Shown here piece by piece: positions 1 to 9,696 of a stretch of DNA of 64,000 bases; the first letter of the stretch is position 1; every line of letters begins with the position of its first letter. The translations under genes and the position numbers were made by a program. Under the pieces are notes generated by a model that was not told the DNA's origin, did not search any database, and saw only the letters and a program-made list of their open reading frames with translations. The stretch comes from Epithemia pelagica (Eukaryota; Bacillariophyta; Bacillariophyceae; Surirellales; Surirellaceae), in the NCBI GenBank assembly GCA_946965045.2, contig OX337239.1:310001-374000 (forward strand), given 5' to 3'.

Positions 1-454
1 GTCGTTTGAAGAATAAACGGCAATTCCTAGGAATACTGAAAACTGCTCTGGTGCAGCTCTTTCGCAAACCGTACATGCAAAACTACCATCGAGAAAATGG
101 TCGCACAGGTGGACAGGAAGCAAGCCAATTGCTTCTGTCTCATGGAAAATGCATTTACAATGGACCAACTTAAGCCGCAACAACAATGATGTTTCATGCT
201 CATGGATCTCACATCCCTTTCCCACGGTTTTCTTGTTTACGACATCATTCCAGTGGGTGCGTCAACAAGTTTTGCCCATTCTCCGGAATCAAGAGCTTCT
301 TGAATGTACTTGGCAAGTTTCAGGGCTGACGAATACTCTCCTTGCTCCGATTGCAGTCGAGACTGGAATTGAGAAAGTGACTCTTGAGGACAAGAAATAC
401 TCTCAACAAAGATACTCCCAGGTACACAAGGACAATCCGGAGTGACTCTGAGCA
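1..454. repeat. Direct repeat, copy 1 (truncated by window start)
   Basis: This segment matches 9243-9696 in the same orientation at a constant offset of 9242, with about eight substitutions and no gap by eye (about 98% identity). The match stops at base 454/9696, directly after CTGAGCA. The left end lies outside the window. On the minus strand both copies carry the same open stretch (at 237-450 here), which in the second copy is fused to the DUF3684 pseudogene. Nothing transposase-like is encoded in the visible part. Confidence 0.9.
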
Positions 455-484
455 CTGTCGTAACCTCAGTGTTTTTCCAAGGCA

Positions 485-1492
485 TTACACACACAACCTT
501 TTGAAACAAGTGGTCTTCCGGGTCTGATTTATTTCGGCATACCTCCGCTCGGCAAAATTCTCGAAGTTGCAAAACTTCTTCGTGGCGCATTTTATAGGTT
601 TCAAGGCGACCCAGGGCTTGATGAACAAGGAAACGAATCCGGCGCTTTGGTTACTTTGATTGTGAGGCTGAAGAATTCCGGGACAAAAGTCTTGAGCACT
701 GGGGATCAGGTCATTCAGTGGTGGTAGGTACAGGTTTTCTTCGTTCGAATCACTGACAAACTCCGCGTTCACAATACGAATACGAATACGCTGACGATGA
801 TGAGACTCGAGAGTCGCCTGGAGTTTGTATTTTTGGAGAAGAAGGAGTTTCACGTGAACAAGAACATGGTCCTCCTTTATCTTTTCTTCCTCAATTGACT
901 CGATTTTGATACCGGATAGCTCCTCTAGAAGAAGTCGACGATGGCTGTATTCTGATTTGATAGTACAGAGTTGGTTCAATTGCTGTTGAAGTCGTTCATT
1001 TTCTTTTTCAAGGACTTCTGTCTCTTCTTTCGATGCCAATTTTGCGTCTAGTTTCACATTTTCTTTCCCAATGGCTACCGCCTCCTTCTGTAATGCTTCA
1101 AGGTTTGACTGCAACTCCGCCTTTCGTTTATGAAGAGCCAACATCAATTCCTCTTGTTCGGCCAATCCACGTTGGATAGTTTCTTCGTCGAACTCCTCGT
1201 CGTCTTGAGCGAGAAGTGAATTTTGAAACTCTGAAGAAAAAGAATAGTCATTGTCATCCATCGTGCCTTTGCATTGAAAGTTGTGCAACAGTTCACGCAA
1301 TTCTTCCTTTCGATGCTGCAGCAAGCGGTGGCCATCCAGTTGTGGAGACAATGGAACCGGTCGCAACCACTGGTCCACGACCGTACCATAGTCAATGCGT
1401 GTCACGGCAGCTTCGCAATCATTGACTCCATAGGCCGTTACCACTTCTTGTTATGCGGCCGCGACTGTTGCTGCTCGAGAACTCAAAATCAT
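485..1492 (-). pseudogene. Coiled-coil protein gene with early in-frame stop (kinetochore-like?)
   Basis: An ATG at 1492 is followed after 13 codons by TAA (1453-1451). The same frame then stays open for about 320 codons to 485, so the amino terminus seems broken by one nonsense change, plausibly CAA to TAA. If the gene is still translated, the next in-frame ATG is about 60 codons further on (MDDNDYSF). The product has an acidic N-terminal part, a long heptad-rich coiled coil (EKENERLQQQLNQL) and a compact tail containing LEELSGIKIESIEE and several beta-like stretches. Coiled coil followed by an LSGIKI-type strand is seen in RWD-containing kinetochore proteins (Spc7/KNL1, Spc24/25), but this similarity is weak and inferred. 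The 3' end abuts the repeat at 1-454, so the last residues may be recombinant. Function is unknown. Confidence 0.5.
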
Positions 1493-2430
1493 GGTCGATT
1501 CGTCCTTACTCAGCGACGATGATGATGTTGCCTCCCTGACTGATCAGGTTGGATTGATTATTGATTGTGGACACGGATCGACACCCCCTTTGTGACACGG
1601 ACGCTTGTTCCATGCACGAGTCGTTGACTTCCCTCCCATGTGTTGCTGGTCCACGCACTGTCTTGTTCGCCATGGCACCTTCCTCCCGCCTTCATCACCA
1701 CCACCAACGTCACAGCCAATTGCTTTTCCCAATGAATCCCTTCTCTTGCTCGACTCCACCCATAATGCAGTAGCAATCCTCGTGTCTTTCGATACCTACC
1801 GAATACCGAACCAAGGGTATTCGTACGATACGTGCACAGGCGGAGCAATCCAGTGCCGTTGGGGGGAAGTTACCGGGTCTCGAATTCGAGCAACAGAAGC
1901 GAAACCATGTACGACACTGGGACCTTTTGGCTACTCGCTATTCTCCTTTTTCCACAACTGTCTACCCAACCGCAACCAATAGCTCACAAGGATTGCCCAA
2001 GTTGGCCGGGGTTATGCCATCATGCTTGACATTCATAGTTGTTCATTCTGCCATCATTGGAGATTCCACATCTCCAATCGACAGAGATGCGACCAACAGT
2101 CTGTCCATCGTCCCACTCTTTTCACTGACCACTTCGGGTCGAAAAGAGACAAGAGATCCAAAATCCAAAATCCAAAATCCACAATCTTTTCAGCTTTTTT
2201 GGTTTGGGGCAAAGAGAATCCGACCACAGAGCGTATCCATCTCAATCCAACTCCTTCGACCTTTCCACAAAGCAGACGAACCATGAGAGTTTGCCTGTCT
2301 CATTGGTATATTCGCAATCGACATGTACCACAACCAAGACGACGACGACGACGACGACGACAAGTCTTGCAACTGGACACTGTCGGGGGGCGTGCCTGTT
2401 CTTCGACACGTTGACACGACGTAAGATCAA
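1493..2430. other. Intergenic, no gene supported
   Basis: Only short overlapping open frames with no recognisable domain occur here. Minor features are a small tandem ATCCAAAATCC motif near 2157-2181 and a (CGA)n microsatellite at about 2339-2362. The 5' part may hold the promoter of the coiled-coil gene on the minus strand. Confidence 0.5.
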
Positions 2431-4400
2431 TTGGAAAAGTCTGTATCCGCGAATGAACCAAAGGCAGGAGATACCAAAGAAACTGCCGAATCCCTCCAAG
2501 ACGGTGCAATCGAAACGGAAGAAGTGACTGAAAATCAACATGCAGAACCAGAGGAAGAAGCACCCCTGGTGAACATTCCCAATATACGTGAGATTCGTCA
2601 ATCGCAACAAAAGTTTCGAACAAGACTGTCAGTCCCCAACTGCAACTCTTGGATTTGGCACTGGCGGCTCTTCGAAGGTTGCATCGCATCCATCACGATC
2701 GAAGGGCAGTCATGGAAAACACTCTGGTGGCACAATCCCTGGAGCAGCTTCATGCGGAACAAGACAAGGATCAGGGCAAACCAAACAGTTTCTGGCAAAC
2801 AACCGTCAAGGGCATTGTCAACTTTTTGACCGCAAAAAGAACAAGAAGTAGACTCTGAATCGAAACCAGACGACATTCCGAAAAACTCCAAAACGGATGC
2901 GGAGATTCATGAGTATACCAAAGTGGAACAATCCACCGCGCTCAACGTGTTGCGACCCATGCTCTTTTCGTTTGCTCCAAGCTCAACAACCACATCGTCG
3001 TAATCCAGTCCGGCAGGAATTGGATTCACCTTGCCCAGAATATTGTCGAGAGGTTTCGGAACGCTTTATCGAGCTCTTGGACATTGTATCCAGACAAGAT
3101 CCCACCTTTACCATTTTGGATGCCTCGCAAACCGAAAAAGTCCTCCAGTTCCTCTGTTTGGGTGGTACCCTGAACAGTGCTGAATGGTGCCAGCACTTGT
3201 ACATGGCCCGAAAGGATGACAAGCCCCCAGGTAGGGGCAAACGCGATAAAGTGGTGGACGAAGACGGAGAAAAAATTGTGTGGCGGGCCTATGTACAAGT
3301 GGCCAAGAATAAAGATTGTCCCATGACGGAACGACAAGAAGCCGTTCGCAAACTGAAACGTTTGTTTATGGATCGATGGAACAAGAATTACCCTTTTTTC
3401 CAAGGTTCAGCGACTGGAACAAACATTGGCCGTGATTGCGGCTGTTTGTGAGATTTCGGATCAAGGTCTTGAGGAAGAATTCCAACAATTTGTCGTAACT
3501 GTGGTTCGTCGGTTTTGGGGAAAAGACTTTTACGAAGGATTCCGAAAAACTCTCGAGGAGGCAAAGGATCTCAAGAAGTACCTCAACGGACGAGATCCTG
3601 CGTTGATTGATTCACTCGCAGGAGCCTACGCCTGTCATGACTTGACAACCTCTCCAAAACTGATGGAGGTGTTGTTAGACCTGAAATCGTTGCGTACATC
3701 GGCAGAAACAACCGACCGATATATTGAACAACCGCTCCGCCATTACTATGACACACCCAAATCCGATCGAAACTCGGTCAGTGACGTGGAATTTGTCATG
3801 GCCTTGCTTTATTCGTCCATGTCCAAGTCGGAGTCATTAACCCGCACCTCGCAACATACCTTCTCCATGATTTCGACGCTGCTCACCCTCACTTCTCCTC
3901 CGCAAGTGGGACAACACTTTACGACATGGCTGGCGCATTTGGAGCTGCGAACCCTGATTGGGGGCGGTGATGTACAAGTAAAAGGAGCTGACTACAAACC
4001 AGGCCTATGGGCTTATTGGCAAGAAGCTAAGCAAAAAGGAGAAACGCAGCATGGGATCTCTTGGTAAAAAATGGACAGTCTTACCACTCCGCTGTTAATG
4101 AATGCCACCGAGGTTCGAGGGTCGAAAGGTGGTCGTTTGAAAATGCTGTACGATATCGATGATCAACCATCACAGCGTGCCTATGAGATTGTTTTGAACA
4201 TTATCTGCGAAGAAGTTGGTTCCAATGTCGAACCGGCAACACTGTTTTTGAAAGTGCTAGCCCTGGCCGAACGGAACAAGGTCGATCTGAGTCATTGGAA
4301 ACTGAATCGCATGCCGGATTGGGTCAAGCGACCGAAACTAGTTGATAGACCCCCGATCCGACAGACTGGATCCGGTGGAAGAAAAAGAAGAAGTTATGTA
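2431..4400 (+). pseudogene. Multiply frameshifted helical protein gene, family not recognised
   Basis: Coding-like sequence runs rightward but jumps frame at least four times. Frame pieces cover about 2431-2640, 2640-2850, 2880-3000, 3020-3410, 3426-4065 and 4071-4380. The pieces read sensibly end to end: an acidic N-terminus, then helical segments such as ERFIELLDIVSRQDPTF, KLKRLFMDRWNKNYPFF, VVRRFWGKDFYEGFRKTLEE and AYEIVLNIICEEVGSN. No ATG starts the first piece; a stop lies nine bases upstream of it, so the 5' end is missing. I do not recognise the family. The single-base character of the breaks and the truncated neighbours point to a decayed gene copy. At about 4400 it runs straight into an unrelated EamA fragment. 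Confidence 0.6.
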
Positions 4401-4404
4401 GATT

Positions 4405-4740
4405 CGGCGCTGGCGTCCCGGTCGTGACCTGGGATGCCAATCCCAATCACGGCTTGTGGGGATGGCTCAGTTTTGCTCGCATGGATCGGTTGCCTCTCGA
4501 ACTGGTCTTGGTCCTCTTGTGCAATGTGGGCGGCGTCATGGGTTATGCCCATTGTTTGCAGTATTTGGATCCGTTGGTCATTGCCGTGGCCGCGCTCATG
4601 GAACCCGTGGTGGCCGAAGTCTTGGCCAGTCTCGCCCATGTGAGTCCCTGGCCTGGACTCACGGGATGGACCGGCAATCTCCTTGTCACCACGGGAACCC
4701 TCACACTGGTCTGGCACAGCAATACGCATCAACCACCAAA
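4405..4740 (+). pseudogene. EamA/DMT-type transporter, C-terminal fragment
   Basis: One frame encodes the last two to three membrane helices of a drug/metabolite transporter: LELVLVLLCNVGGVMGYAHC, then LDPLVIAVAALMEPVVAEVLA, then LTGWTGNLLVTTGTLTLVWH. The pattern (PLVIA, EPVVA, G-x-GN-L-V-x-G) is typical of the second EamA repeat. EamA proteins normally have ten helices and about 300 residues, so about two thirds is missing. The fragment begins abruptly where the preceding unknown pseudogene ends, with no start codon or promoter of its own. After it the frame continues into a P/T/H/D-rich low-complexity run that is probably not native. I regard it as a captured or recombined gene piece. Confidence 0.65.
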
Positions 4741-5260
4741 ACAACCATTACAACCACCAAATAAATCACCATCATCACCATCACCTCACACGAAAACGAA
4801 AAAAATGACGACCACTATCCACACTAACGACGACAACGACAACGACATGGACCACTCACCACCAAGAACAAGAAGAAGAAGAGAGGGTGAATCTTGAAGA
4901 ACGACGACGGCCACCACATTTTCCTCGCGACGACCGAGCCGTAGTACTTCTAATAGCAACAAGAGGAGAAATCATTCCACCACCACCACATCTCTCCATG
5001 GCGATGGCCGAGCCGTAAAAAATGACAATGGGGATTGCAACCTTGGAACCACACCACCGCAAGTCTCCAAATAGGTTTTCCTTGCACAAATTTCTTTTGG
5101 ATCATCTCTTTGGTCCTCTCCTAGGTAACTCCTAACCACAAGCCCTGATTTTTCCATCCAGACCACGACAACTCGGAACTAGGTAGAAGATAGATAGTCT
5201 CTATATTGCGTACAGCTCTTGGTGGAAAGCCCGCTCGCGACGTCAACGCGGCTGTACATT
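4741..5260. other. Low-complexity spacer
   Basis: ACC/ACA/GAC-rich trinucleotide sequence at 4741-4880 gives way to unremarkable sequence. No gene, RNA or element was recognised. It leads into the stem-loop array at 5261. Confidence 0.5.
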
Positions 5261-5707
5261 GAACGGGTAGGGCGACAGGACATCAATGGATGCCTGTCAG
5301 GCAACTACGGCACACCCCAGAGGCTAATCAGAGGAGCCCCCAAACTCGTAAGTCGTCCCCATCATCTGGACACGAGTGCCCAGGGTGAGTAGGCTAATCA
5401 AGAGATAGCCCTAATCTCTAAATACATATGAACGGGGGCGGCGACAGGACATCAATGGATGCCTGTCAGGCAACTATGGCACACCCACACCCCATGTATT
5501 CCCCACCATCTGGACACGAGTGCCCAGGGTGAGTAGGCTAATCAAGAGGTAGCCCTAATCTCTTGGAGTACATACAATTTGAACGGAGGACGAGGCGACC
5601 GTATTGTATGTACTCCTGAGGCTAATCAGAGGAGCCCCCAAACTCCCCACCATCTGGACACGAGTGCCCAGGGTGAGTAGGCTAATCAAGAGGTAGCCCT
5701 AATCTCT
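5261..5707. repeat. 144-bp-period array of stem-loop modules
   Basis: A 57-bp core beginning CATCTGGACACGAGTGCCCA and ending CCCTAATCTCT occurs at 5363-5419, 5507-5563 and 5651-5707, exactly 144 bp apart each time. Between cores lie exchangeable modules. One contains GACAGG...CCTGTC (5274-5298 and 5443-5467). Another is GAGGCTAATCAGAGGAGCCCC (about 5320 and 5618). A third is a palindrome with 14-bp arms GGAGTACATACAAT / ATTGTATGTACTCC at 5565-5578 and 5603-5616. The cores themselves contain short inverted repeats (CTGG...CCAG; AGGCTA...TAGCCC). No open frame spans the array. It is non-coding tandem DNA with strong folding potential. Confidence 0.85.
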
Positions 5708-5776
5708 ATCTGGCACAGAGACCGAAGTCTCCATGCCAGATACCTGGTGACACAAGGACAAGTCCTCATGCCACCT
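5707..5776. other. Two adjacent stem-loops at the end of the array
   Basis: Hairpin 1 pairs TATCTGGCA (5707-5715) with TGCCAGATA (5734-5742), then GAGAC (5718-5722) with GTCTC (5727-5731) around a CGAA loop, with symmetric CA/CA mismatches between the stems. Hairpin 2 pairs GGTG (5745-5748) with CACC (5772-5775) and AGGAC with GTCCT around a two-base loop. They follow the last 144-bp core without a gap. The role is unknown. Confidence 0.6.
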
Positions 5777-5920
5777 GGGTTTTGGGATAACACCGACAAC
5801 CGACACACCAACAAGGACCACCAAGGACATCTCCGACAAGGACCCTAGCTAGACTCAGCTGATGTAATCGTTAGAAACAGAAGAAGGGGTAGAGTGAGTT
5901 GGTTGAGTAGGAAAGATTCA

Positions 5921-6880
5921 TCACCGACATGACTGTGCGCACGTACCACTAGCAACCGACAACCGACATGTTATTTTTCTGGGTTTTTTTGGATTTTTTT
6001 GCTTTTTCTGGGCTTTTTGGGATTTTTTTGCTTTTTCTGGGTTTTTTGGATTTTTTTCAACTCCACCACTACCCGTACCCGCGGACAAAAGACGAGCGGA
6101 TCGTCGAACGTGCACCATTCGGCGTGCCTTCTTGGAGTAGGCAACAACAAGGATCCTGCCCAAACGCGGGGAGTCCTCGGGGCCGGAGGAACTCTCGATC
6201 ACGCTTTGGGGGGCATTCTCGTCAATGTGAGGCGAGGGCGAGGTATCTTTTTGGGTGGGGGTGGGGGTGGGGGAAGGAGGGGTGGAATTTCGAGGGGGTG
6301 AGTCGTGCCCCAAAGTGATCTCGTCGTCGTCGTCAGGGATGAGCGCAGGTTCGGGCTCAGGCTGATGACGGTCGACTGGAGGGGTCTCCTCTTCCTCGTC
6401 GTCCTCGAGATCCTCTGCGAGTGCGAGAGGAGGGAAGTCCAAGTCAGCGTCGACCTCGCAAGGCAGAACAGCAACAGTGTCGACGTCGACCTCCTCCTCG
6501 CGATCGCGAATCTCGACCTCTCCATCCTCGTGACGACGATTCTGCTCTCCATCTTCGTGACGACGATTCTGCTCGCAGTCGCAGTGCTTCTCAGCAAGCT
6601 TTGCTTCAGCAATGGCCAGCTGTTGTTGAAGCTGAGCTTTGTCGTGTCGAAGCTGTTTAAGCTCCGCATGCTCGTGTCGAAGCTCCGCGTGTTCGCTACT
6701 TGTAGTACGACTTTTCTTGTTGAAAATGACCCGAAACAGGTGTTGGACGATAAGTTTCGCCTCATCGAGGACATCAGCGACACCGTAACACAGTATGAGA
6801 GTCACAAAAGGAGCAACTAACAGAGCCCATTCGGAGCTGATCATCTTTTCGTAACAGTAATCACAATCACACATCATCAT
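5921..6880 (-). CDS. Single-pass membrane protein with coiled coil and basic KNP-rich tail
   Basis: An intact frame of about 319 codons starts at ATG 6880 (MMMCDCDYCYEKM). A hydrophobic helix at about residues 17-37 (WALLVAPFVTLILCYGVADVL) is followed by a heptad-rich segment of A/L/E/H/K residues. Next come two perfect copies of EQNRRHEDG, an acidic E/D block, a proline/threonine-rich linker and a basic tail made of KNP/KAQ/KK repeats ending in CAQSCR. The tail is encoded by a T-rich repeat on the plus strand (5971-6057). The topology suggests an N-terminally anchored protein with a cytoplasmic disordered region. No family was recognised. It may be a real lineage-specific gene, but the repetitive tail lowers confidence. 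Confidence 0.5.
   Translation of the reverse strand: MMMCDCDYCYEKMISSEWALLVAPFVTLILCYGVADVLDEAKLIVQHLFRVIFNKKSRTTSSEHAELRHEHAELKQLRHDKAQLQQQLAIAEAKLAEKHCDCEQNRRHEDGEQNRRHEDGEVEIRDREEEVDVDTVAVLPCEVDADLDFPPLALAEDLEDDEEEETPPVDRHQPEPEPALIPDDDDEITLGHDSPPRNSTPPSPTPTPTQKDTSPSPHIDENAPQSVIESSSGPEDSPRLGRILVVAYSKKARRMVHVRRSARLLSAGTGSGGVEKNPKNPEKAKKSQKAQKKQKNPKKPRKITCRLSVASGTCAQSCR
5971..6057. repeat. T-rich tandem repeat inside the coding region
   Basis: About three imperfect units of a TTTTTCTGGGTTTTTTGGA-type motif. Read on the minus strand they encode alternating KNPKNP, KAKKSQ and KAQKKQ residues in the basic tail of the membrane protein. Confidence 0.7.
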
Positions 6881-7173
6881 GGTCAATCGTATTTTTGGTC
6901 AATCGTATTTTGTTTTTGTGCGTGTTGGATTGTTGCGTGTTGTTGTTGTTGGCGTTTCGTGTTGTTTGGCGATCGGACCATGGAGATTGCGAGGCAGCGG
7001 GGTCGGTTTAGACGAACGCAACAATCAACCGTTCGAGGGCAGCAACACCCACCGTCGGGGCAATGTCGCACGTACCTCGAGGGTCGAGGGCAGCAACACA
7101 GCGCAACAATCAACCGTCGGATGCAGCGGAGTTCCACAACCAAGACGACGACGACAAGAACAAGAGCAAGTCC
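6881..7173. other. Spacer between divergent genes
   Basis: This stretch of about 290 bp contains short dispersed repeats of GGGCAGCAACAC and CAACAATCAACCGT (around 7017-7050 and 7085-7118). It is probably the shared upstream region of the minus-strand membrane protein and the plus-strand two-TM pseudogene. Confidence 0.4.
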
Positions 7174-7875
7174 ATGACGACGACACAACAACATCAACAA
7201 AACGAAGAAGAAGACTATGGCAATGAGGATGAAGAACACGAACCCTACTTTAATCCTCACGAAAAAACCTTGCTGCGACGATTGCCCAAACGATTGCGCC
7301 ACAAAATGTTGCCCTTTTGCGATCCAGAGTTCAAATCTGCATCGCCCTTCTTGTTTGCATTTTCCGTCGTGTTGGAGGCAGGTGCGGCAGTCTCATGTTT
7401 GGTGTTCAAGGATGGCTTGTCGTTTCTCGTGGGGGCTGCCTCTGGACTCCAGTCATCATCGACAACACTCTCCTTGAAGGATTGGCAGAGCCTCTTGGAC
7501 ATTGATGCGGAACCCATGTCGTGTGTTTTAATTTGGCTCTCGTCGTGTGTCTGTGTCATGGCAGTGACAGCCTATCGCGATGGCAACTTTGCCCGCTTGC
7601 TGTCGCGGTGGATCGGGGGCCGGTCGAATGGACTATACGGCCGTCCCCACTGCCGATTCCTCCAACGACAAAAGTGGAGCCAAGCGAGGCGATGTTCCTG
7701 CTTCGTACCGTGACCATCCCACACCTCAGGATACGTACAATTTACCATCGGAGGAAGCCGGGGATGGGAATGCTGGTGGTCCGTTTGAGTCAGAAGTGGA
7801 CGATTCATCTGTATTGACCTTCGATACGAAACCATTTGCAACCGGACAGCCCTTTGACGGAAGATCAGTTTGATA
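7174..7875 (+). pseudogene. Two-TM hypothetical protein, frameshifted
   Basis: From ATG 7174 the frame encodes a Q/E/D-rich N-terminus and LRRLPKRLRHKMLPFCDPEF. Two hydrophobic segments follow (FLFAFSVVLEAGAAVSCLVF and VLIWLSSCVCVMAVTAY), then YRDGNFARLLSRW at about 7605. The downstream sequence is coding-like in a different frame (MDYTAVPTADSSN to TFDTKPFATGQPFDG, about 7625-7870), implying a frameshift at 7605-7625 rather than two genes. An upstream ATG at 7063 is also in frame. The family is not recognised. It lies within the cluster of broken genes and is probably a decayed copy, though an indel error is possible. Confidence 0.45.
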
Positions 7876-7936
7876 CGAGCTTGCCTTCGGGGGGCAGGAA
7901 CAAAGAAATTCAAAGCATTTCCACACGGAAGCAACC

Positions 7937-8739
7937 ATGACGGGCAAAGTGATGCAAGCCAGGCATCTCGGTATTGGGAATTGGGATTATCGAAGCGTGG
8001 CGAGTCGGGCGACGAGAAGAACCCGCAGAACGTTTGCGGATGACCCAAGTGTGGCGACCTTTCATACCGGGCAAATGACACAGTACTATGACGCCGACCA
8101 ACCCAGCCAAACAGAGGCGAATGAGCCTGTCATGTCCCGACGTGGATGACCACCCGCATGGGGTCCCGATGTCCCGTCGAAGGTCAAAGCATCCGAAGCA
8201 ACGGACATCAAGTCTTTGCACCCTATCTGCAGCGCCCTTTGCCGTTGACAGACGATTTGATGGCTCAGCGACGACAATGGTGGGGGCAACAAAGTACCTC
8301 TTCGAGTTCGGCAATGAACGGTCATTCAAATCTTGGCGTCGCCAAGCTTTCACCCATGTAGTCTCAGAGGGATATTCTAGAACGTGTTGAAGTGGACAAC
8401 ATGATGCAACGATCAAAATTGTTGTCAGACATGAGTGCCTTCAAGGCGGCCAATCCTGGATGCGACTTGGAAGACTTTATACATTGGTACGGTCAACCAC
8501 GCAGCGCTTTGACGGATGATCAGCAAGCTCAAGAACTTTTATCCTCCTTGTCGTCGTCCACCATGGATGCTCCAAATCCTGAACCATGTCCATCACCACC
8601 AGCAGCATCGAGTCTAGCAGTGGAGCGCACACGGGAGTTTGGGTCCAAAACATGGAAGGAAACACCTTCCATGGGGGCGGAAGATCAAGAGCCCTTGTTC
8701 CGAGCTTCGGATACTGTGGAAATTGCCTTGAATGATTGA
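7937..8739 (+). pseudogene. Rab3 GTPase-activating protein catalytic subunit (Rab3GAP1-like) fragment
   Basis: The clearest homology is at 8392-8530. LLSDMSAFKAANPGCDLEDF and IHWYG correspond to the highly conserved LLSDMESFKAANPGC / LEDFVRWYSPRD signature of eukaryotic Rab3GAP1. Just upstream, in another frame (8150-8360), APYLQRPLPLTDDLMAQRR corresponds to the family's VPVTQEPAPMTEDLLEEQ segment. The domain is therefore present in the right order but split by a frameshift and stop near 8361. The N-terminal half and the C-terminal continuation (NMWVEAW and beyond) are absent. Rab3GAP1 acts in membrane traffic as GAP/GEF for Rab3/Rab18. This truncated, frameshifted piece cannot make it. It ends at a stop at 8739. 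Confidence 0.7.
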
Positions 8740-9242
8740 AAGACCCTTCATCCCGCCAACTTATAAGCAGTGTTCTGGCAACCAACTTGAGCAATGCCTA
8801 CTTTTCGTCGGTGATTTCAGCTCAAGTCGGGGCGGATATCGGAGAACATGCGATTCAACTTGCAAGTATGCGCGTATACTTGACGCAGTCCATTGCTCCG
8901 AAAGGTTTACAACGATACACGGGTGAAGAGGATCAATTTCTTGATGTGTATCAATGGACGCAGTGGTTCTCGCTACAGAGGCGGTATGGAACAAATCTTC
9001 TTCGATTGCCTACGAATCCTACACGAAGTTTTAGGAATCAAAACTCTCAATGTGTCCATTGTCGTGAAGGAGAGCAAATCGATGAAGAAAGCTCCAGGCC
9101 TGCGAGTAAGACCTGCATCGTTGTTCATATCGCAGTAAAATTCCCTAGAAAAAAATTCCCAACAATTCTGCGCAGCGAAGATGTACTAGGAGTACTATTA
9201 TACGAATCTTTGGCAGCAAATGCACAACAGAAAGATATCCAA
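8740..9242. other. Unassigned stretch with a weak plus-strand open frame
   Basis: A frame at 8736-9251 is open, but its composition drifts and no motif is recognisable. It could be a remnant of another gene piece (segment GEEDQFLDVYQWTQWFSLQ). A TACTAGGAGTACTATTA palindrome-like motif lies at 9184-9200, just before repeat copy 2. Confidence 0.3.
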
Positions 9243-9696
9243 GTCGTTTGAAGAATAAACGGCAGTTCCTAGGAATACTGAAAACTGCTCTGGTGCAGCT
9301 CTTTCGCATACCGTACATGCAAAAGTACCATCGAGAAAATGGTCGCACAGGTGGACAGCAAGCAAGCCAATTGCTTCTGTCTCATGGAAAATGCATTTAC
9401 AATGGACCAACCTAAGCCGCAACAACAATGATGTTTCATGCTCATGGATCTCACATCCCTTTCCCACGGTTTTCTTGTTTACGACATCATTCCCGTGGGT
9501 GCGTCAACAAGTTTTGCCCATTCTCCGGAATCAAGAGCTTCTTGAATGTACTTGGCAAGTTTCAGGGCGGACGAATACTCTCCTTGCTCCGATTGCAGTC
9601 GAGACTGGAATTGAGAAAGTGACTCTTGAGGACAAGAAATACTCTCAACAAAGATACTCCCAGGTACACAAGGACAATCTGGAGTGACTCTGAGCA
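9243..9696. repeat. Direct repeat, copy 2
   Basis: Partner of 1-454: same orientation, about 98% identical. Here the minus-strand frame within it (9479-9690) continues upstream into DUF3684-pseudogene sequence, so this copy may preserve the older junction. Confidence 0.9.

Noticed and set aside
5261-5707. CRISPR array
   Set aside because: Period 144 bp with long variable modules and repeats much longer than CRISPR repeats, in a eukaryotic context without cas genes.
5968-6318. Plus-strand F/L/G-rich frames resembling membrane helices
   Set aside because: Produced by the T-rich repeat; the minus-strand frame has a better start and sensible organisation.
1-9696. Direct repeats as LTRs of a retrotransposon
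   Set aside because: The repeats end in CA, but no gag, reverse transcriptase or integrase, no primer-binding site after 454 and no TG start could be shown. Only host-gene fragments lie between.
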